The notes beneath the pieces were generated by a model. It searched no databases. It saw only the letters and a program-made list of their open reading frames with translations, and was not told the DNA's origin. Shown piece by piece: positions 1-8,175 of a DNA stretch of 15,667 nt. The stretch spans positions 1 through 15,667 of the forward strand of contig JAISRG010000087.1 of the NCBI GenBank assembly GCA_031273725.1. Reading direction: 5' to 3'. The stretch comes from Puniceicoccales bacterium. Its GTDB lineage: Bacteria; Verrucomicrobiota; Verrucomicrobiia; Opitutales; JAIRKQ01. The position numbers and the translations under genes are program-made. The number at the start of each line of letters is the position of its first letter. The first letter of the stretch is position 1.

Positions 1-537
1 ACTTACCATATGAATGTCGCCAGGCGGGCACTTGAACATGGAGCAAACATAGTAAATGACGTTTGTTGCACATGGCATTTTCAAGAAATGGCGACCGTTG
101 CCAGGGATTTTGATGCCCATTTAATCGTCACACATAATTCGCGAAATGATAAAAGTTTTTTACGGATAGATGATCCCATTTGTAGGATAATTTCAGAGTT
201 TGAAAAAATTTTAGAAGAGGCAACGCGTATAAATTTTGACGTTGATCGTATTATTTTTGACCCGGGAATAGGTTTCGGGAAAACGCCGCAACAGAATCTG
301 GAAATTTTTAGGACAATTGGTAAGATATGTGAAAAATTTTCAAATCCCGTCGTCTGTGCCACATCAAAAAAATCCTTTTTAGCCGCGGCTATCAATGGTG
401 ATGACGGGAAAGCGTTGGCAAGCGCGACCATAGCAACAACGGTGGAAGGATTTCGTCGGGGTTGTAAAATTTTCCGGGTCCATGATGTGGTTGAAAATTT
501 ATCGGCATTAAAATTTGCTCAAAAATTATATGAATGA
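1..537 (+). CDS. folP: Dihydropteroate synthase, C-terminal two thirds (5' end outside window)
   Basis: FolP condenses 6-hydroxymethyl-7,8-dihydropterin pyrophosphate with p-aminobenzoate to give dihydropteroate, in the cytosol. The frame is open from base 1 (Thr-Tyr-His before the first ATG at 10), so that ATG is internal and the gene begins upstream. The visible 178 residues match the family's C-terminal part: GANIVNDV, a THNSRND loop in place of the usual MHxxG/MHN-type loop, FDPGIGFGKTPQQN, TSKKSF (usually SRKSF; the lysine is kept) and the terminal RVHDV. About 95 residues of the TIM barrel are missing to the left. Its stop lies 8 bases inside folB, which suggests translational coupling. 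The motifs make the identification secure. Confidence 0.95.
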   Translation, partial: TYHMNVARRALEHGANIVNDVCCTWHFQEMATVARDFDAHLIVTHNSRNDKSFLRIDDPICRIISEFEKILEEATRINFDVDRIIFDPGIGFGKTPQQNLEIFRTIGKICEKFSNPVVCATSKKSFLAAAINGDDGKALASATIATTVEGFRRGCKIFRVHDVVENLSALKFAQKLYE

Positions 538-904
538 TAAAATTTTTATAAACGATATCGAAATATTTGCCAAACATGGCACCAACGTTGGCGAGAAATT
601 TAGGTTACAACGTTTTCTTGTTTCGGTGAGTGCTCAATTTGATGCCACCCAGGCGAAAGCTTCCGATATGATTTCCAATACCGTCGATTACACCAAACTG
701 CTAGGAACAATCCTAGAAGCCGTCCAGGGTTCATCGTTTAATCTGCTGGAAAAACTTGCCCAGCACATAGCGGACAAAGTATTTCAGAAGTTCCAGCCAA
801 TCACATTTTTGGACATTGTGATTAAAAAATTTCCCGATTCTTTGGTGGACAAAAGTTTTTCTGGCTTGGGATTCTCATCAACGTTTTCGCGGAATGAAAA
901 ATGA
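530..904 (+). CDS. folB: Dihydroneopterin aldolase
   Basis: FolB cleaves 7,8-dihydroneopterin to 6-hydroxymethyl-7,8-dihydropterin and glycolaldehyde, supplying the pterin half of folate. The 124-residue product has the usual length. Family features visible are FAKHGTNVGEKFRLQRF near residues 13-29 (with the expected glutamate), NTVDYTKLL (conserved tyrosine), FNLLEKLAQHIA and the late IKKFPDS, where the usual KPxA lysine is kept but proline follows a phenylalanine. I chose ATG 530 over an in-frame TTG at 515 because it gives the normal N-terminus (NDKIFINDIEIFAKHG). It overlaps the folP stop by 8 bases and folK by 11, so the three genes are one operon. No Shine-Dalgarno sequence precedes it, as expected for coupled translation. 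Confidence 0.93.
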   Translation: MNDKIFINDIEIFAKHGTNVGEKFRLQRFLVSVSAQFDATQAKASDMISNTVDYTKLLGTILEAVQGSSFNLLEKLAQHIADKVFQKFQPITFLDIVIKKFPDSLVDKSFSGLGFSSTFSRNEK

Positions 905-1382
905 GGCCTATTTGTCGCTCGGAAGCAATCTCGGTGACCGCCTAGGGTTTCTGGCCCTTGCGGTTTCGAAACTAGGGTGCGCGGATTTAAAAGTTGAAAA
1001 ATGTTCCAGTGTCTACGAAACGGAGCCCCAAATTTTGACGAACCAACCAAAATTTCTCAACTGCGTACTATTCGTCAAAACAACATTTGACGCATTTCAG
1101 CTGCTTAAATTTTGCCAGACCATCGAACGTTCCGTGGGAAAAAATAAGACCATCGATTTTGGCCCAAGGAATATAGACATTGACCTCTTGACATTCAATT
1201 CCGAAAAAATTTCAACGCCGGATTTGATAATTCCGCATCCGCGCATGGGTCATCGAAATTTCGTCCTGACTCCACTAAAAGAAATTGCGCCCGACTTTAC
1301 CATTGGGAATCGGCACATCGACCAACTAATCACAGAATGTGCCAACCAAAAGGTAATTTTCTTTGCAGATATGGTTGATTAA
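894..1382 (+). CDS. folK: 6-hydroxymethyl-7,8-dihydropterin pyrophosphokinase (HPPK)
   Basis: FolK transfers pyrophosphate from ATP to 6-hydroxymethyl-7,8-dihydropterin, making the substrate of FolP. The 162-residue protein has the family length and motifs: YLSLGSNLGDR at the start, SSVYETEP, the signature FGPRNIDIDLL with its metal-binding aspartates, IPHPRMGHRNFVLTPLKEIAPDF after it, and a normal end. The ATG at 894 overlaps folB by 11 bases. Gene order folP-folB-folK also occurs in other bacteria. No convincing terminator follows; a short CCAAA/TTTGG hairpin near 1395-1407 lacks a T-run. Confidence 0.95.
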   Translation: MKNEAYLSLGSNLGDRLGFLALAVSKLGCADLKVEKCSSVYETEPQILTNQPKFLNCVLFVKTTFDAFQLLKFCQTIERSVGKNKTIDFGPRNIDIDLLTFNSEKISTPDLIIPHPRMGHRNFVLTPLKEIAPDFTIGNRHIDQLITECANQKVIFFADMVD

Positions 1383-1422
1383 CGCTTCCGGATCCAAATT
1401 TTTTGGCCTCCGAACATTGTTC

Positions 1423-1569
1423 TTACTCGCCACAAGTCATCATTCTTCTTTCCACATATGCCATCACTTTCTCCCGCAATTTCAACGAACGCGCTTTTGC
1501 AATTTCTTTCCTATTTTTCCCTATCTCATATCTTTTTTTTAAAATATTGCTTATTATTTTCGTGTGCAC
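1423..1569 (-). CDS. Possible small basic protein (doubtful)
   Basis: The 282-base gap between folK and the next gene holds a minus-strand frame open from a TAA-bounded point near 1588 to a TAA at 1423-1425. A GTG at 1567-1569 would give 48 residues. The translation is rich in Lys, Arg and Glu and looks helical (for example KNRKEIAKARSLKLREKVM). I recognise no family. No Shine-Dalgarno sequence or clear promoter precedes the GTG, there is no ATG at the N-terminal end, and 48 codons is within chance for AT-rich DNA. It could be a small gene, the decayed end of a longer one, or noise. I see no tRNA or other element in this gap. Confidence 0.2.
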   Translation of the reverse strand: MHTKIISNILKKRYEIGKNRKEIAKARSLKLREKVMAYVERRMMTCGE

Positions 1570-1664
1570 TATAGCATAAATAATTGTTTAGCCGAATGGA
1601 TGGGAAATTATCTTTAAAGTTTTTGATTTAAAAATTTTTAATAAAATGTAAAATATACAGTTCC

Positions 1665-2213
1665 ATGGAAAATAAAACATTTGTCGGGTGGACAGAAAAA
1701 GTAGCAAAAACACTGGCGGGTAAAATGCTAATTGCACATCCCATATTGGAAGATGAGCAGTTTGAGAAGACTATCTTGTTTGTGGAATCTGATACGGGGA
1801 ATACTGTTACGGGTGTGATTTTGAATCGTCCACTAAATGTTATGCTAAAAACTTTGGGAAAAAAGTTTGAGGATTTACCAATTAGCAATGTTCCAGTTTA
1901 CAAAGGAGGAACCCATGGGGAGACGACAGTTATGTTGACGGCTTGGGTATTCGATGACAAGCGAAAGGTTTTTGAAATTTATCATATGGTTACTCCCGAG
2001 GAAGCTTTCAAGCTAGAAGAGACAAATGATAACATTCAATTTCGAGCTTTTCTTGGGTACTGTAAATTTAATCGACACATTTATAGTGACATCGAAAAAG
2101 GTCTATGGGTGGTTGGCTCTCCTAAGAGATTATTGGGTTCGACGGAACGAGAGGAGGCCCTTTGGCGGTCCATGCTATTGAGAGAAAACCCCAATGCACT
2201 GATTTATCAGTAA
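1665..2213 (+). CDS. YqgE/AlgH family protein (UPF0301, DUF179)
   Basis: This 182-residue protein has the layout of the widespread YqgE/AlgH family: AGKMLIAHPILEDEQFEKTI (residues 18-37), the TGVILNRPL block (49-57), VYKGGTHGETTVM (about 78-90) and a later F-GYCKFNRH-D-EKGLWVVG segment matching the family's G-A-W--GQLE-E--- region. The biochemical role of the family is unsettled; AlgH was named for an effect on alginate regulation in Pseudomonas, and nothing here ties it to a pathway. The start is the only ATG that gives the full domain; an ATG about 20 bases upstream is followed at once by TAA. No Shine-Dalgarno sequence is visible. A 71-base gap separates it from the pilin-like gene, with which it may be co-transcribed. 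Confidence 0.85.
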   Translation: MENKTFVGWTEKVAKTLAGKMLIAHPILEDEQFEKTILFVESDTGNTVTGVILNRPLNVMLKTLGKKFEDLPISNVPVYKGGTHGETTVMLTAWVFDDKRKVFEIYHMVTPEEAFKLEETNDNIQFRAFLGYCKFNRHIYSDIEKGLWVVGSPKRLLGSTEREEALWRSMLLRENPNALIYQ

Positions 2214-2284
2214 CGTAATGATATATCGATCATTTCAAAGGAACGGGTAAGTATCAGTAAAATTTAAAGCTTCAAAAGGTTGTT

Positions 2285-5200
2285 TTGGGCATTAGTATGC
2301 TTGGAATGAAGGTCCGGAAGGGTAGGGGAGTGGCATTGGTTTTCGTGGTTCTCATCTTGCTGCTCGTCGGAGGAATTTTTACGAGTATCGGCACCCTCAA
2401 CTACATCGAAATTTTGAGGCTAAGGAAGGAAACAAACGTCGATAGGGCGAAGGATATGGCACTATTCGCGCTTGGTTTGGCGGTCGAAAAACTGCAAAGA
2501 TTGACTGGGTGCGATACCCGTGCGACGGCTTTTGCGGGGTCAATTGGCAATGTCAGCAATGGCAAAAAGTATTATGTCGGTGTCTGGGATAGTTCAGAAA
2601 GAAGGCCCGGTGATGGACAGGAATTTCTCGGATGGTTGGTTTCCGATGAAAATTCAAAAAACTTCGATTCCATTTTCCACGATGAATCCAGGCAGGCAGA
2701 AAAGGTCTTTTCTTCGGATATGGGCGATGACGTTTATGTCAAACTAGTCGACCTAAAGGATACCGATGGGGTGGTTGGCCAATATGGCTTTTGGATATCC
2801 GATGAAAGTCAGAAAATAAAAATAAACCTGGTAGATAAGTATTCGCAGTCTTCGGGTTTTAAAGCTAGAAAAATTCGCTGCTGCTGTCCACAGACATTTG
2901 ACGTTGACGCGATTTTTGGGAAAAATGTTTTGGTTAAAAATAATTTCATCCTGTCGAAACTTGATTTTCCAGAGCAATTCTCCTCCATGGGTCGCTCTGT
3001 CCAAAATATTTTTTCACGAAACAAGCACAATTTGACCTTACATTCCCATGGGATTTTGAGTGATACTAAACGGGGAGGTTTGCGCCAAGACCTGTCGCGG
3101 ATGGCAAATCATGGGGTTTCCAGTGGTCGATACGGACAATATTTGTTCGCTCCACCGACTGAACTGCCGACCTATGTTCCCACATTAAATTTTTTGTTGT
3201 CATTTTTTGATCTACCCGGCAGATTTAGAAACAATCGGATGGCGGTATTTGCTACGGATCCGATGTTTCGGCCACAAATGTTTAAAAATTATGAAGGGGC
3301 AACCATAAATTCTCCTGGGAAAGATTTGCAGCCAGCGACAACACATGGAATTTATCCACTGCTAGTACAGTCGAATGTCAATATTGGAGTGGCTGCCATT
3401 GGCGGGCGTTTTGCGTTTACTTTTATTCCGCAAGTTGTGCTTTGGAATCCCTATGATGTTGATTTGCAGCCGGCGGACTATGTGCTGGAATTGTGTGTGC
3501 CGTACAATGATCCGGTCGATACGATTGGGTTAACGTTGCTCGGATTTAATAGGGAACAGCAAAGTTTTGTGAATTTGGCAGCATGTAATTTGACGGATCC
3601 CAAGCCCGAACAGGACGTGTCGCCAGTTTTAAAATTGAGATTTTCATCAAGTTTTAGGTCGGGAGAAACCAAGATATTTTCATTGGCAAATTCCCAAGCC
3701 ATTGATTGGAGCAAGGGCAATCAGTTGTCCAACGTGGATGACCTATCAAATTTTATATATGTGGATACCGGTGTTTCCGTTGGTGAATATTCCACAATTA
3801 AGCTGCAGTGTAGGAACGCAACCGGCGGTATCAATAAATATTGGGATTGTTTCTATTGGAGATTAAAAAGTGACGATGATGGTAAAATTTTGCAAGAAAT
3901 TGCGGAGTTAGATCCCCGCGGCAGTGAAGGAATCGAGTGTGAACGTATGATTGCTGGTGGAAATATCAATTGCTTTGCATTCTGTTCTCGCATGAAATAC
4001 GGCATTCCCGGTGACGCCGGTGGTAGAAATGGTGTGCGATGGTTGGCCATGTGCAATCCGCGTGCCCAGTACGTTAATCGTGCGGTTTGCCAGGGATATT
4101 CATCGATATTTTTTCAGGGAGATTTTGCTTCGGGAAATTGGAATTGGGATTCCCACATTGCCGGTTCGGAAACACCCACTGGTTTGGATAGGGCGATGGT
4201 CGACTATTTGAATGGTCTGGTGTTGTTTGATGTTCCCGATGAAGTGTGTGGTATTTTGAATATTGGGTACTTGCGGCATGTAAATTTTTTGCCATTTGGA
4301 TATTTTTCGAGTCAAATTTTTGGAAGTTCGCGGGCAAATCCTTTTGTTCCAATAAACAAAACATTCCATGAAAACACGGTAGCATCCGCCATGTGGCCAT
4401 CCCACGGCCGTGTCGAATCCCTCTATGACTATTCCTATTTGCTAAATGGGGCTATTTTCGATGGGTATTTTGTTTCCACGGGAAGTAGAGATAGTGGCGT
4501 CGGCGATGATAATTTGCCATTGCTAGTAAATAAGCGGTTTAAATTGTTAAAAAGTATACTATTGGCGGACGACGAAAATTTAGCACGGGTTTTGCTGATT
4601 GATGGGCCGTTCAACGTAAATTCAAAAAGCTCCATTGCCTGGCAATGTGTTTTGTCATCTGCCAAGAATGACCACGGGGATGTTATTTTTCCAAGATTTT
4701 ATCCTGAATACTATGAAAAACTCTTGGACAGGATGCCATCCTTTGATGGGCAGAAGATTAAAAATTTATCGGAAAAATTGACGGATTTAATGCAAAAGCG
4801 CCATAGGCCATTTTTTAGCATTGGTGAATTTGTAAATAGGACAATTGCGGAAAACCCGGCACAGTGCAGTAGGGTGGGGGTTTTACAGCAAGCAATTGAT
4901 GAATCCAAAATGAATTCCGCTTTTGAAGACCATCACATCAATTTTTCCAAAAATATCCCGTCCTATGATGACATATCCGCGAGTGGATTTTTGGAAGAAA
5001 ATCTTCCGAATGTCGTCAATCAAGCGGATATTTTACAAACGACATCCCACTTCCTGTGTACGCGGGGTGATACTTTTCTGGTTCGCGCGGTTGGGAATCA
5101 CGTTGATGCCACTGGTAAAGTCATTGAACGGGCATATTGCGAGGCAATTGTTCAGCGGTTTCCGGAATATGTCAATGGGAATGAAAATGTTCCCAGTGAC

Positions 5201-5290
5201 GGAGAAGGAAGCTTGTCCAAGGTAAATGAAAAATTCGGTCGCAGGTATAAAATAATCCTGTTTCGCTGGTTGGATGAAAACGAAATCTAG
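2285..5290 (+). CDS. Large prepilin-like / PilX-type protein of the verrucomicrobial kind
   Basis: The 1001-residue product starts with a short basic stretch, then RGVALVFVVLILLLVGGIF (about 14-32) and a polar helix. This layout is like type IV pilin or GspK minor pseudopilins, although I do not see a classical GFTLIE motif. The segment AKDMALFALGLAVEKLQ (55-71), W-NPYD near residue 387, GDTF-VRA...RAYCEAIVQR-PEYV (928-964) and the end NEKFGRR-K--LFRWLDENEI resemble, from memory, large proteins annotated in Verrucomicrobiota near Verru_Chthon cassette protein A. It is probably membrane-anchored with a large exported domain and may belong to a pilus or secretion machine; the function is unproven. 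I kept TTG 2285 because AAAAGG lies 5 bases upstream. ATG 2297 and ATG 2306 are alternatives that keep the hydrophobic segment. Confidence 0.75.
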   Translation: MGISMLGMKVRKGRGVALVFVVLILLLVGGIFTSIGTLNYIEILRLRKETNVDRAKDMALFALGLAVEKLQRLTGCDTRATAFAGSIGNVSNGKKYYVGVWDSSERRPGDGQEFLGWLVSDENSKNFDSIFHDESRQAEKVFSSDMGDDVYVKLVDLKDTDGVVGQYGFWISDESQKIKINLVDKYSQSSGFKARKIRCCCPQTFDVDAIFGKNVLVKNNFILSKLDFPEQFSSMGRSVQNIFSRNKHNLTLHSHGILSDTKRGGLRQDLSRMANHGVSSGRYGQYLFAPPTELPTYVPTLNFLLSFFDLPGRFRNNRMAVFATDPMFRPQMFKNYEGATINSPGKDLQPATTHGIYPLLVQSNVNIGVAAIGGRFAFTFIPQVVLWNPYDVDLQPADYVLELCVPYNDPVDTIGLTLLGFNREQQSFVNLAACNLTDPKPEQDVSPVLKLRFSSSFRSGETKIFSLANSQAIDWSKGNQLSNVDDLSNFIYVDTGVSVGEYSTIKLQCRNATGGINKYWDCFYWRLKSDDDGKILQEIAELDPRGSEGIECERMIAGGNINCFAFCSRMKYGIPGDAGGRNGVRWLAMCNPRAQYVNRAVCQGYSSIFFQGDFASGNWNWDSHIAGSETPTGLDRAMVDYLNGLVLFDVPDEVCGILNIGYLRHVNFLPFGYFSSQIFGSSRANPFVPINKTFHENTVASAMWPSHGRVESLYDYSYLLNGAIFDGYFVSTGSRDSGVGDDNLPLLVNKRFKLLKSILLADDENLARVLLIDGPFNVNSKSSIAWQCVLSSAKNDHGDVIFPRFYPEYYEKLLDRMPSFDGQKIKNLSEKLTDLMQKRHRPFFSIGEFVNRTIAENPAQCSRVGVLQQAIDESKMNSAFEDHHINFSKNIPSYDDISASGFLEENLPNVVNQADILQTTSHFLCTRGDTFLVRAVGNHVDATGKVIERAYCEAIVQRFPEYVNGNENVPSDGEGSLSKVNEKFGRRYKIILFRWLDENEI

Positions 5291-5327
5291 GAAACCTTTT
5301 TGGCCATTTGAAAACTTAAGAAGTGCG

Positions 5328-5924
5328 TCAACGACTACATTTAGATGTCCAGGCGTGGCAAAATGCAACGGCTATGGCATCGCTCTCGTCATAGGAGATT
5401 GCGGGCTCTATTTTTAAAATATTGCAAACCGTGCGTTTGATCTGCTCCTTTGAAGCGCGGCCGATACCCACGACTGCCTGTTTAATCCTCAGCGGCGCGT
5501 ATTCGGCAATTTGTAAATTATTGTTCATCAGCGCGGCGATTATTGCTCCCTTTGCGGATCCGAGGATGTGGGAAATTCTATAATTTTGCACGTAGACCGT
5601 TTGTTCGATTGCAGCGTGGTCGATGCTAAAATCCTGTAAAATAGAACTGACGGTTTTGAAAATTTGGTCAATGCACTGAAAAAATGACAGTTTTGACTGG
5701 CATGTTATGCGTTTTGAAAACAATAAAATGGGCTGTGTTTCCCTAAAATCTACGATTGCGACACCAGTTCCCCGGAGGCTTGCATCGATTCCCATTACGA
5801 CACCTTTGAATTTCCGCGAGATGGAAATGTTTCCGGAAGTTTGGGCATCATTTTTCAAAAAAAATTTGCCGTCATATTTCGATAGTTTTTCTGTCCACAT
5901 ATGCCGTGCGCTTTTCTTGCCCAT
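5328..5924 (-). CDS. ruvC: Crossover junction endodeoxyribonuclease RuvC
   Basis: RuvC resolves Holliday junctions made by RuvAB during recombination and repair. All four catalytic acids are visible, numbered from this start: D47 in MGIDASLRGTG, E107 in AIEQTVYVQN, and D179/D182 in YDESDAIAVAFCH. YAPLRIKQAVVGIGRASKEQ also matches the family. About 42 residues precede the catalytic core, where E. coli RuvC has only a few; they include RHMWTEKLSKYDGK, and I recall similar leaders in Opitutae homologues. Starts at 5978 (18 residues longer) and 5900 are possible, and none has a Shine-Dalgarno sequence. The gene converges on the pilin-like gene with a 37-base gap and diverges from miaB. The usual partners ruvA and ruvB are not in this window. 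Confidence 0.92.
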   Translation of the reverse strand: MGKKSARHMWTEKLSKYDGKFFLKNDAQTSGNISISRKFKGVVMGIDASLRGTGVAIVDFRETQPILLFSKRITCQSKLSFFQCIDQIFKTVSSILQDFSIDHAAIEQTVYVQNYRISHILGSAKGAIIAALMNNNLQIAEYAPLRIKQAVVGIGRASKEQIKRTVCNILKIEPAISYDESDAIAVAFCHAWTSKCSR

Positions 5925-6048
5925 GGAACATGGATATGAATTATTAAAAGCTTGTACAAATTTTTTCGCAGATTTCATAATTTTTAGTTTGTTGGCCTTG
6001 TATCTTTGCCGCTTGCATTTGTCTCCATATCGGTTTAAAAAAGACCCG

Positions 6049-7386
6049 GTGGTGAAAAAAAGTTTAAAAGTTTTTGTAAAGACCTATGGCTGCCAAATGA
6101 ACGAGCGCGACAGTGAAATGATCCTGTCGCAGTTGCAATGCACCGGATATGAGCTGACGGATAATGAAAAAATTGCCGATGTTGTAATTTTAAATACGTG
6201 TAGTGTGCGGGAACAAGCGGAAATCAAAGCGCTTGGGAAGTCGGGATATTTGGCACGAAAAAAACGAACCAATCCGAATTTTAAAATTGGGATTGTTGGG
6301 TGTATGGCAGAAAATTTGGGGGAGAAGCTTTTCAAATTAAACGGTGCCATTGACTTCGTCGTCGGTCCGAAAAGATTGCATGAGTTGGCCAACGTCATAG
6401 AAGGTAATGGGCCCAATCTGTGCATTGGGGATCCGGAGGTCCGGTGCCCAACACATGGTTTTGGCCGCAAATTGGGAAAAAATCAGTGTTCTGCATTTTT
6501 GTCAATTATGCAAGGATGTAACATGCGTTGCAGCTATTGTATTGTGCCCAAAACACGGGGGATCGAACAATACCGCCCGATGCAGGATATCGTTGAAGAA
6601 GCAAAATTTTTAGCGGAAAATGGCATTAGGGAAATCACGTTGCTTGGACAAATAGTCAACAACTATGGCGGTAGGCTAATGCCAATGGTAGATGGCAAAA
6701 CACCGTTCGTTCAGTTGCTCGAACACCTAAATGCTCTTCCGTGGATCGAAAGAATTCGTTACATGTCACCCCATCCAAAAAATTTTTCCGATGATTTAAT
6801 TTTGGCTCACAAGAATTTGCCGAAATTATGCCCGTCCGTCCATTTGCCCATTCAAAGTGGCTCCGACCGCATATTAGCTGCAATGAAACGTCCCTATACC
6901 CGTGAAAAGATTTTGGAAATCGTCGAAAAACTTCGCAGTGCTGTGCCAGATGTGGGCATATCGACGGATATCATCGTTGGATACCCCGGTGAAACGGAAG
7001 AAGATTTCGAAGAAACGGTCTCATTGTTTGATGCCGTAAAATTTAATATGGCATTTATTTTTAAGTACAGTCCACGGGCGGGAACTAAATCCGCCGACCT
7101 GATTGACAATGTTGGAGATGGTGAAAAGGAACGTCGGAATCAAATTCTCCTGCAGCGTGTCCAAGAAACTTCCTCGTACTATCACCGGAAATTTCTCGGT
7201 AAAACGGTGGAAGTCCTCATTGAAGGTCATGCGAAGAGGGGAGAGGATACAATGTTTGGATGGACTTCAAACCATTGCAAAGTGTTAGTCAAAGCATCGG
7301 AAAATAATATCGGAAGAATTGTTCCCATCCGAATCGACGGTTTTGCGACCACCATACTTTCGGGTACACTTGTAGATTCCTACTAG
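6049..7386 (+). CDS. miaB: tRNA-2-methylthio-N6-dimethylallyladenosine synthase MiaB
   Basis: MiaB is a radical-SAM methylthiotransferase that converts i6A37 to ms2i6A37 in tRNAs reading UNN codons. From GTG 6049 it has 445 residues. The N-terminal cluster cysteines are C15 (YGCQMN), C51 (NTCSV) and C85 (GCMAE), the radical-SAM CxxxCxxC is C157/C161/C164 (GCNMRCSYC), and a TRAM domain follows from about FLGKTVEVLIEG. HLPIQSGSDRIL and STDIIVGYPGET are typical. The family's LLGQNVNSY reads LLGQIVNNY here. The start is uncertain: GTG 6049 or 6052 gives the usual short leader before VFVKTYGCQMN. The first ATG that fits (5923) would add 42 hydrophobic residues and abut the ruvC start codon. No Shine-Dalgarno sequence is visible. 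Confidence 0.93.
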   Translation: MVKKSLKVFVKTYGCQMNERDSEMILSQLQCTGYELTDNEKIADVVILNTCSVREQAEIKALGKSGYLARKKRTNPNFKIGIVGCMAENLGEKLFKLNGAIDFVVGPKRLHELANVIEGNGPNLCIGDPEVRCPTHGFGRKLGKNQCSAFLSIMQGCNMRCSYCIVPKTRGIEQYRPMQDIVEEAKFLAENGIREITLLGQIVNNYGGRLMPMVDGKTPFVQLLEHLNALPWIERIRYMSPHPKNFSDDLILAHKNLPKLCPSVHLPIQSGSDRILAAMKRPYTREKILEIVEKLRSAVPDVGISTDIIVGYPGETEEDFEETVSLFDAVKFNMAFIFKYSPRAGTKSADLIDNVGDGEKERRNQILLQRVQETSSYYHRKFLGKTVEVLIEGHAKRGEDTMFGWTSNHCKVLVKASENNIGRIVPIRIDGFATTILSGTLVDSY

Positions 7387-7413
7387 TCCGCTACAACTTT
7401 CTCTATTTGTCAT

Positions 7414-8160
7414 CTAATAATACACCCTATTTAGAAATAATCCGCAGCTGGGAGCACATTCTTTCCTGAAATTAGTGCAATTTTTGTTTTGTCCGGTTAT
7501 GGCTGCAATTAGCTCATCTCCATTCATATTTCCAAGACCAACTTGCACAAAACAACCAACCAGTATGCGGACCATTTTGTATAGGTATCCGCTGCCTTCG
7601 GTTGTGAAAATTACTTTTTGCCCGCTACGGACAAACGACATTTCATACATGGTTTTTACGACATTTTCGGTGGCATTGTCTCCGTGTTTTGCTCCAAATT
7701 GTGAGAAGTCATGTTCCCCAAGAAAAATTTTAGCAATTTTATTCATTTTATCAATATCCAAATGTCGATGTCCCAGGCTCCAAACATAGCGATATTCGAA
7801 GGGTGATGCATCACTTTCCAGGATATAATATTTGTATTGTTTTCGTGTAACGGAAAAACGTGCATGGAAAGTATCATTAACCTCTTCAATGGAGAATACC
7901 CGTATGGTTTTTGGGATACCACATTTGAACGCTCTAATTAGCTTATCGGCCCCATATGCCCAATCAGCATCGAAATGAAAAACCTGATAATTGGCATGAA
8001 CGCCGGCATCGGTCCTTCCACTGCCGTGTATCCGTATGTGGCGCTCGAAAATAAATTCCAATCGTTTTTCTAAAATATCCTGTATTGTATTATGATTGGG
8101 CTGGCTTTGCCATCCATTAAAATCAGTCCCATCATAGCTACAAATACACTTCCATCTCAT
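7414..8160 (-). CDS. truA: tRNA pseudouridine(38-40) synthase TruA
   Basis: TruA makes pseudouridine at positions 38, 39 and 40 of the tRNA anticodon arm. The 248-residue protein is slightly shorter than the E. coli enzyme (270). Visible motifs are SYDGTDFNGWQSQPN near the start, GSGRTDAGVHA with the catalytic aspartate D51, ARFSVTRKQYKYYI, GEHDFSQFGAKHGD and the late GSGYLYKMVRILVG. The ATG at 8160 gives the standard N-terminus; no Shine-Dalgarno sequence is visible. It lies 15 bases downstream of the transporter gene on the same strand, so both are probably one transcript. It converges with miaB, with 27 bases between the stop codons. Confidence 0.95.
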   Translation of the reverse strand: MRWKCICSYDGTDFNGWQSQPNHNTIQDILEKRLEFIFERHIRIHGSGRTDAGVHANYQVFHFDADWAYGADKLIRAFKCGIPKTIRVFSIEEVNDTFHARFSVTRKQYKYYILESDASPFEYRYVWSLGHRHLDIDKMNKIAKIFLGEHDFSQFGAKHGDNATENVVKTMYEMSFVRSGQKVIFTTEGSGYLYKMVRILVGCFVQVGLGNMNGDELIAAITGQNKNCTNFRKECAPSCGLFLNRVYY

Positions 8161-8175
8161 GGTCTGTGGTGAAAT

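Noticed and set aside
515..529. TTG start for folB five codons upstream of the ATG
   Set aside because: The ATG at 530 gives the usual N-terminus and there is no ribosome binding site to favour the TTG.
1390..1409. Hairpin after folK as a terminator
   Set aside because: The CCAAA/TTTGG stem is 5 bp with a 3-base loop and is not followed by a run of T.
1623..1654. Promoter before the yqgE-like gene (TTGATT with TAAAAT)
   Set aside because: The candidate -10 boxes lie 13 or 20 bases from the -35, outside the workable range.
5707..6048. Long N-terminal extension of the miaB frame
   Set aside because: Most of it lies antisense to ruvC, and MiaB proteins normally begin shortly before the YGCQMN motif.
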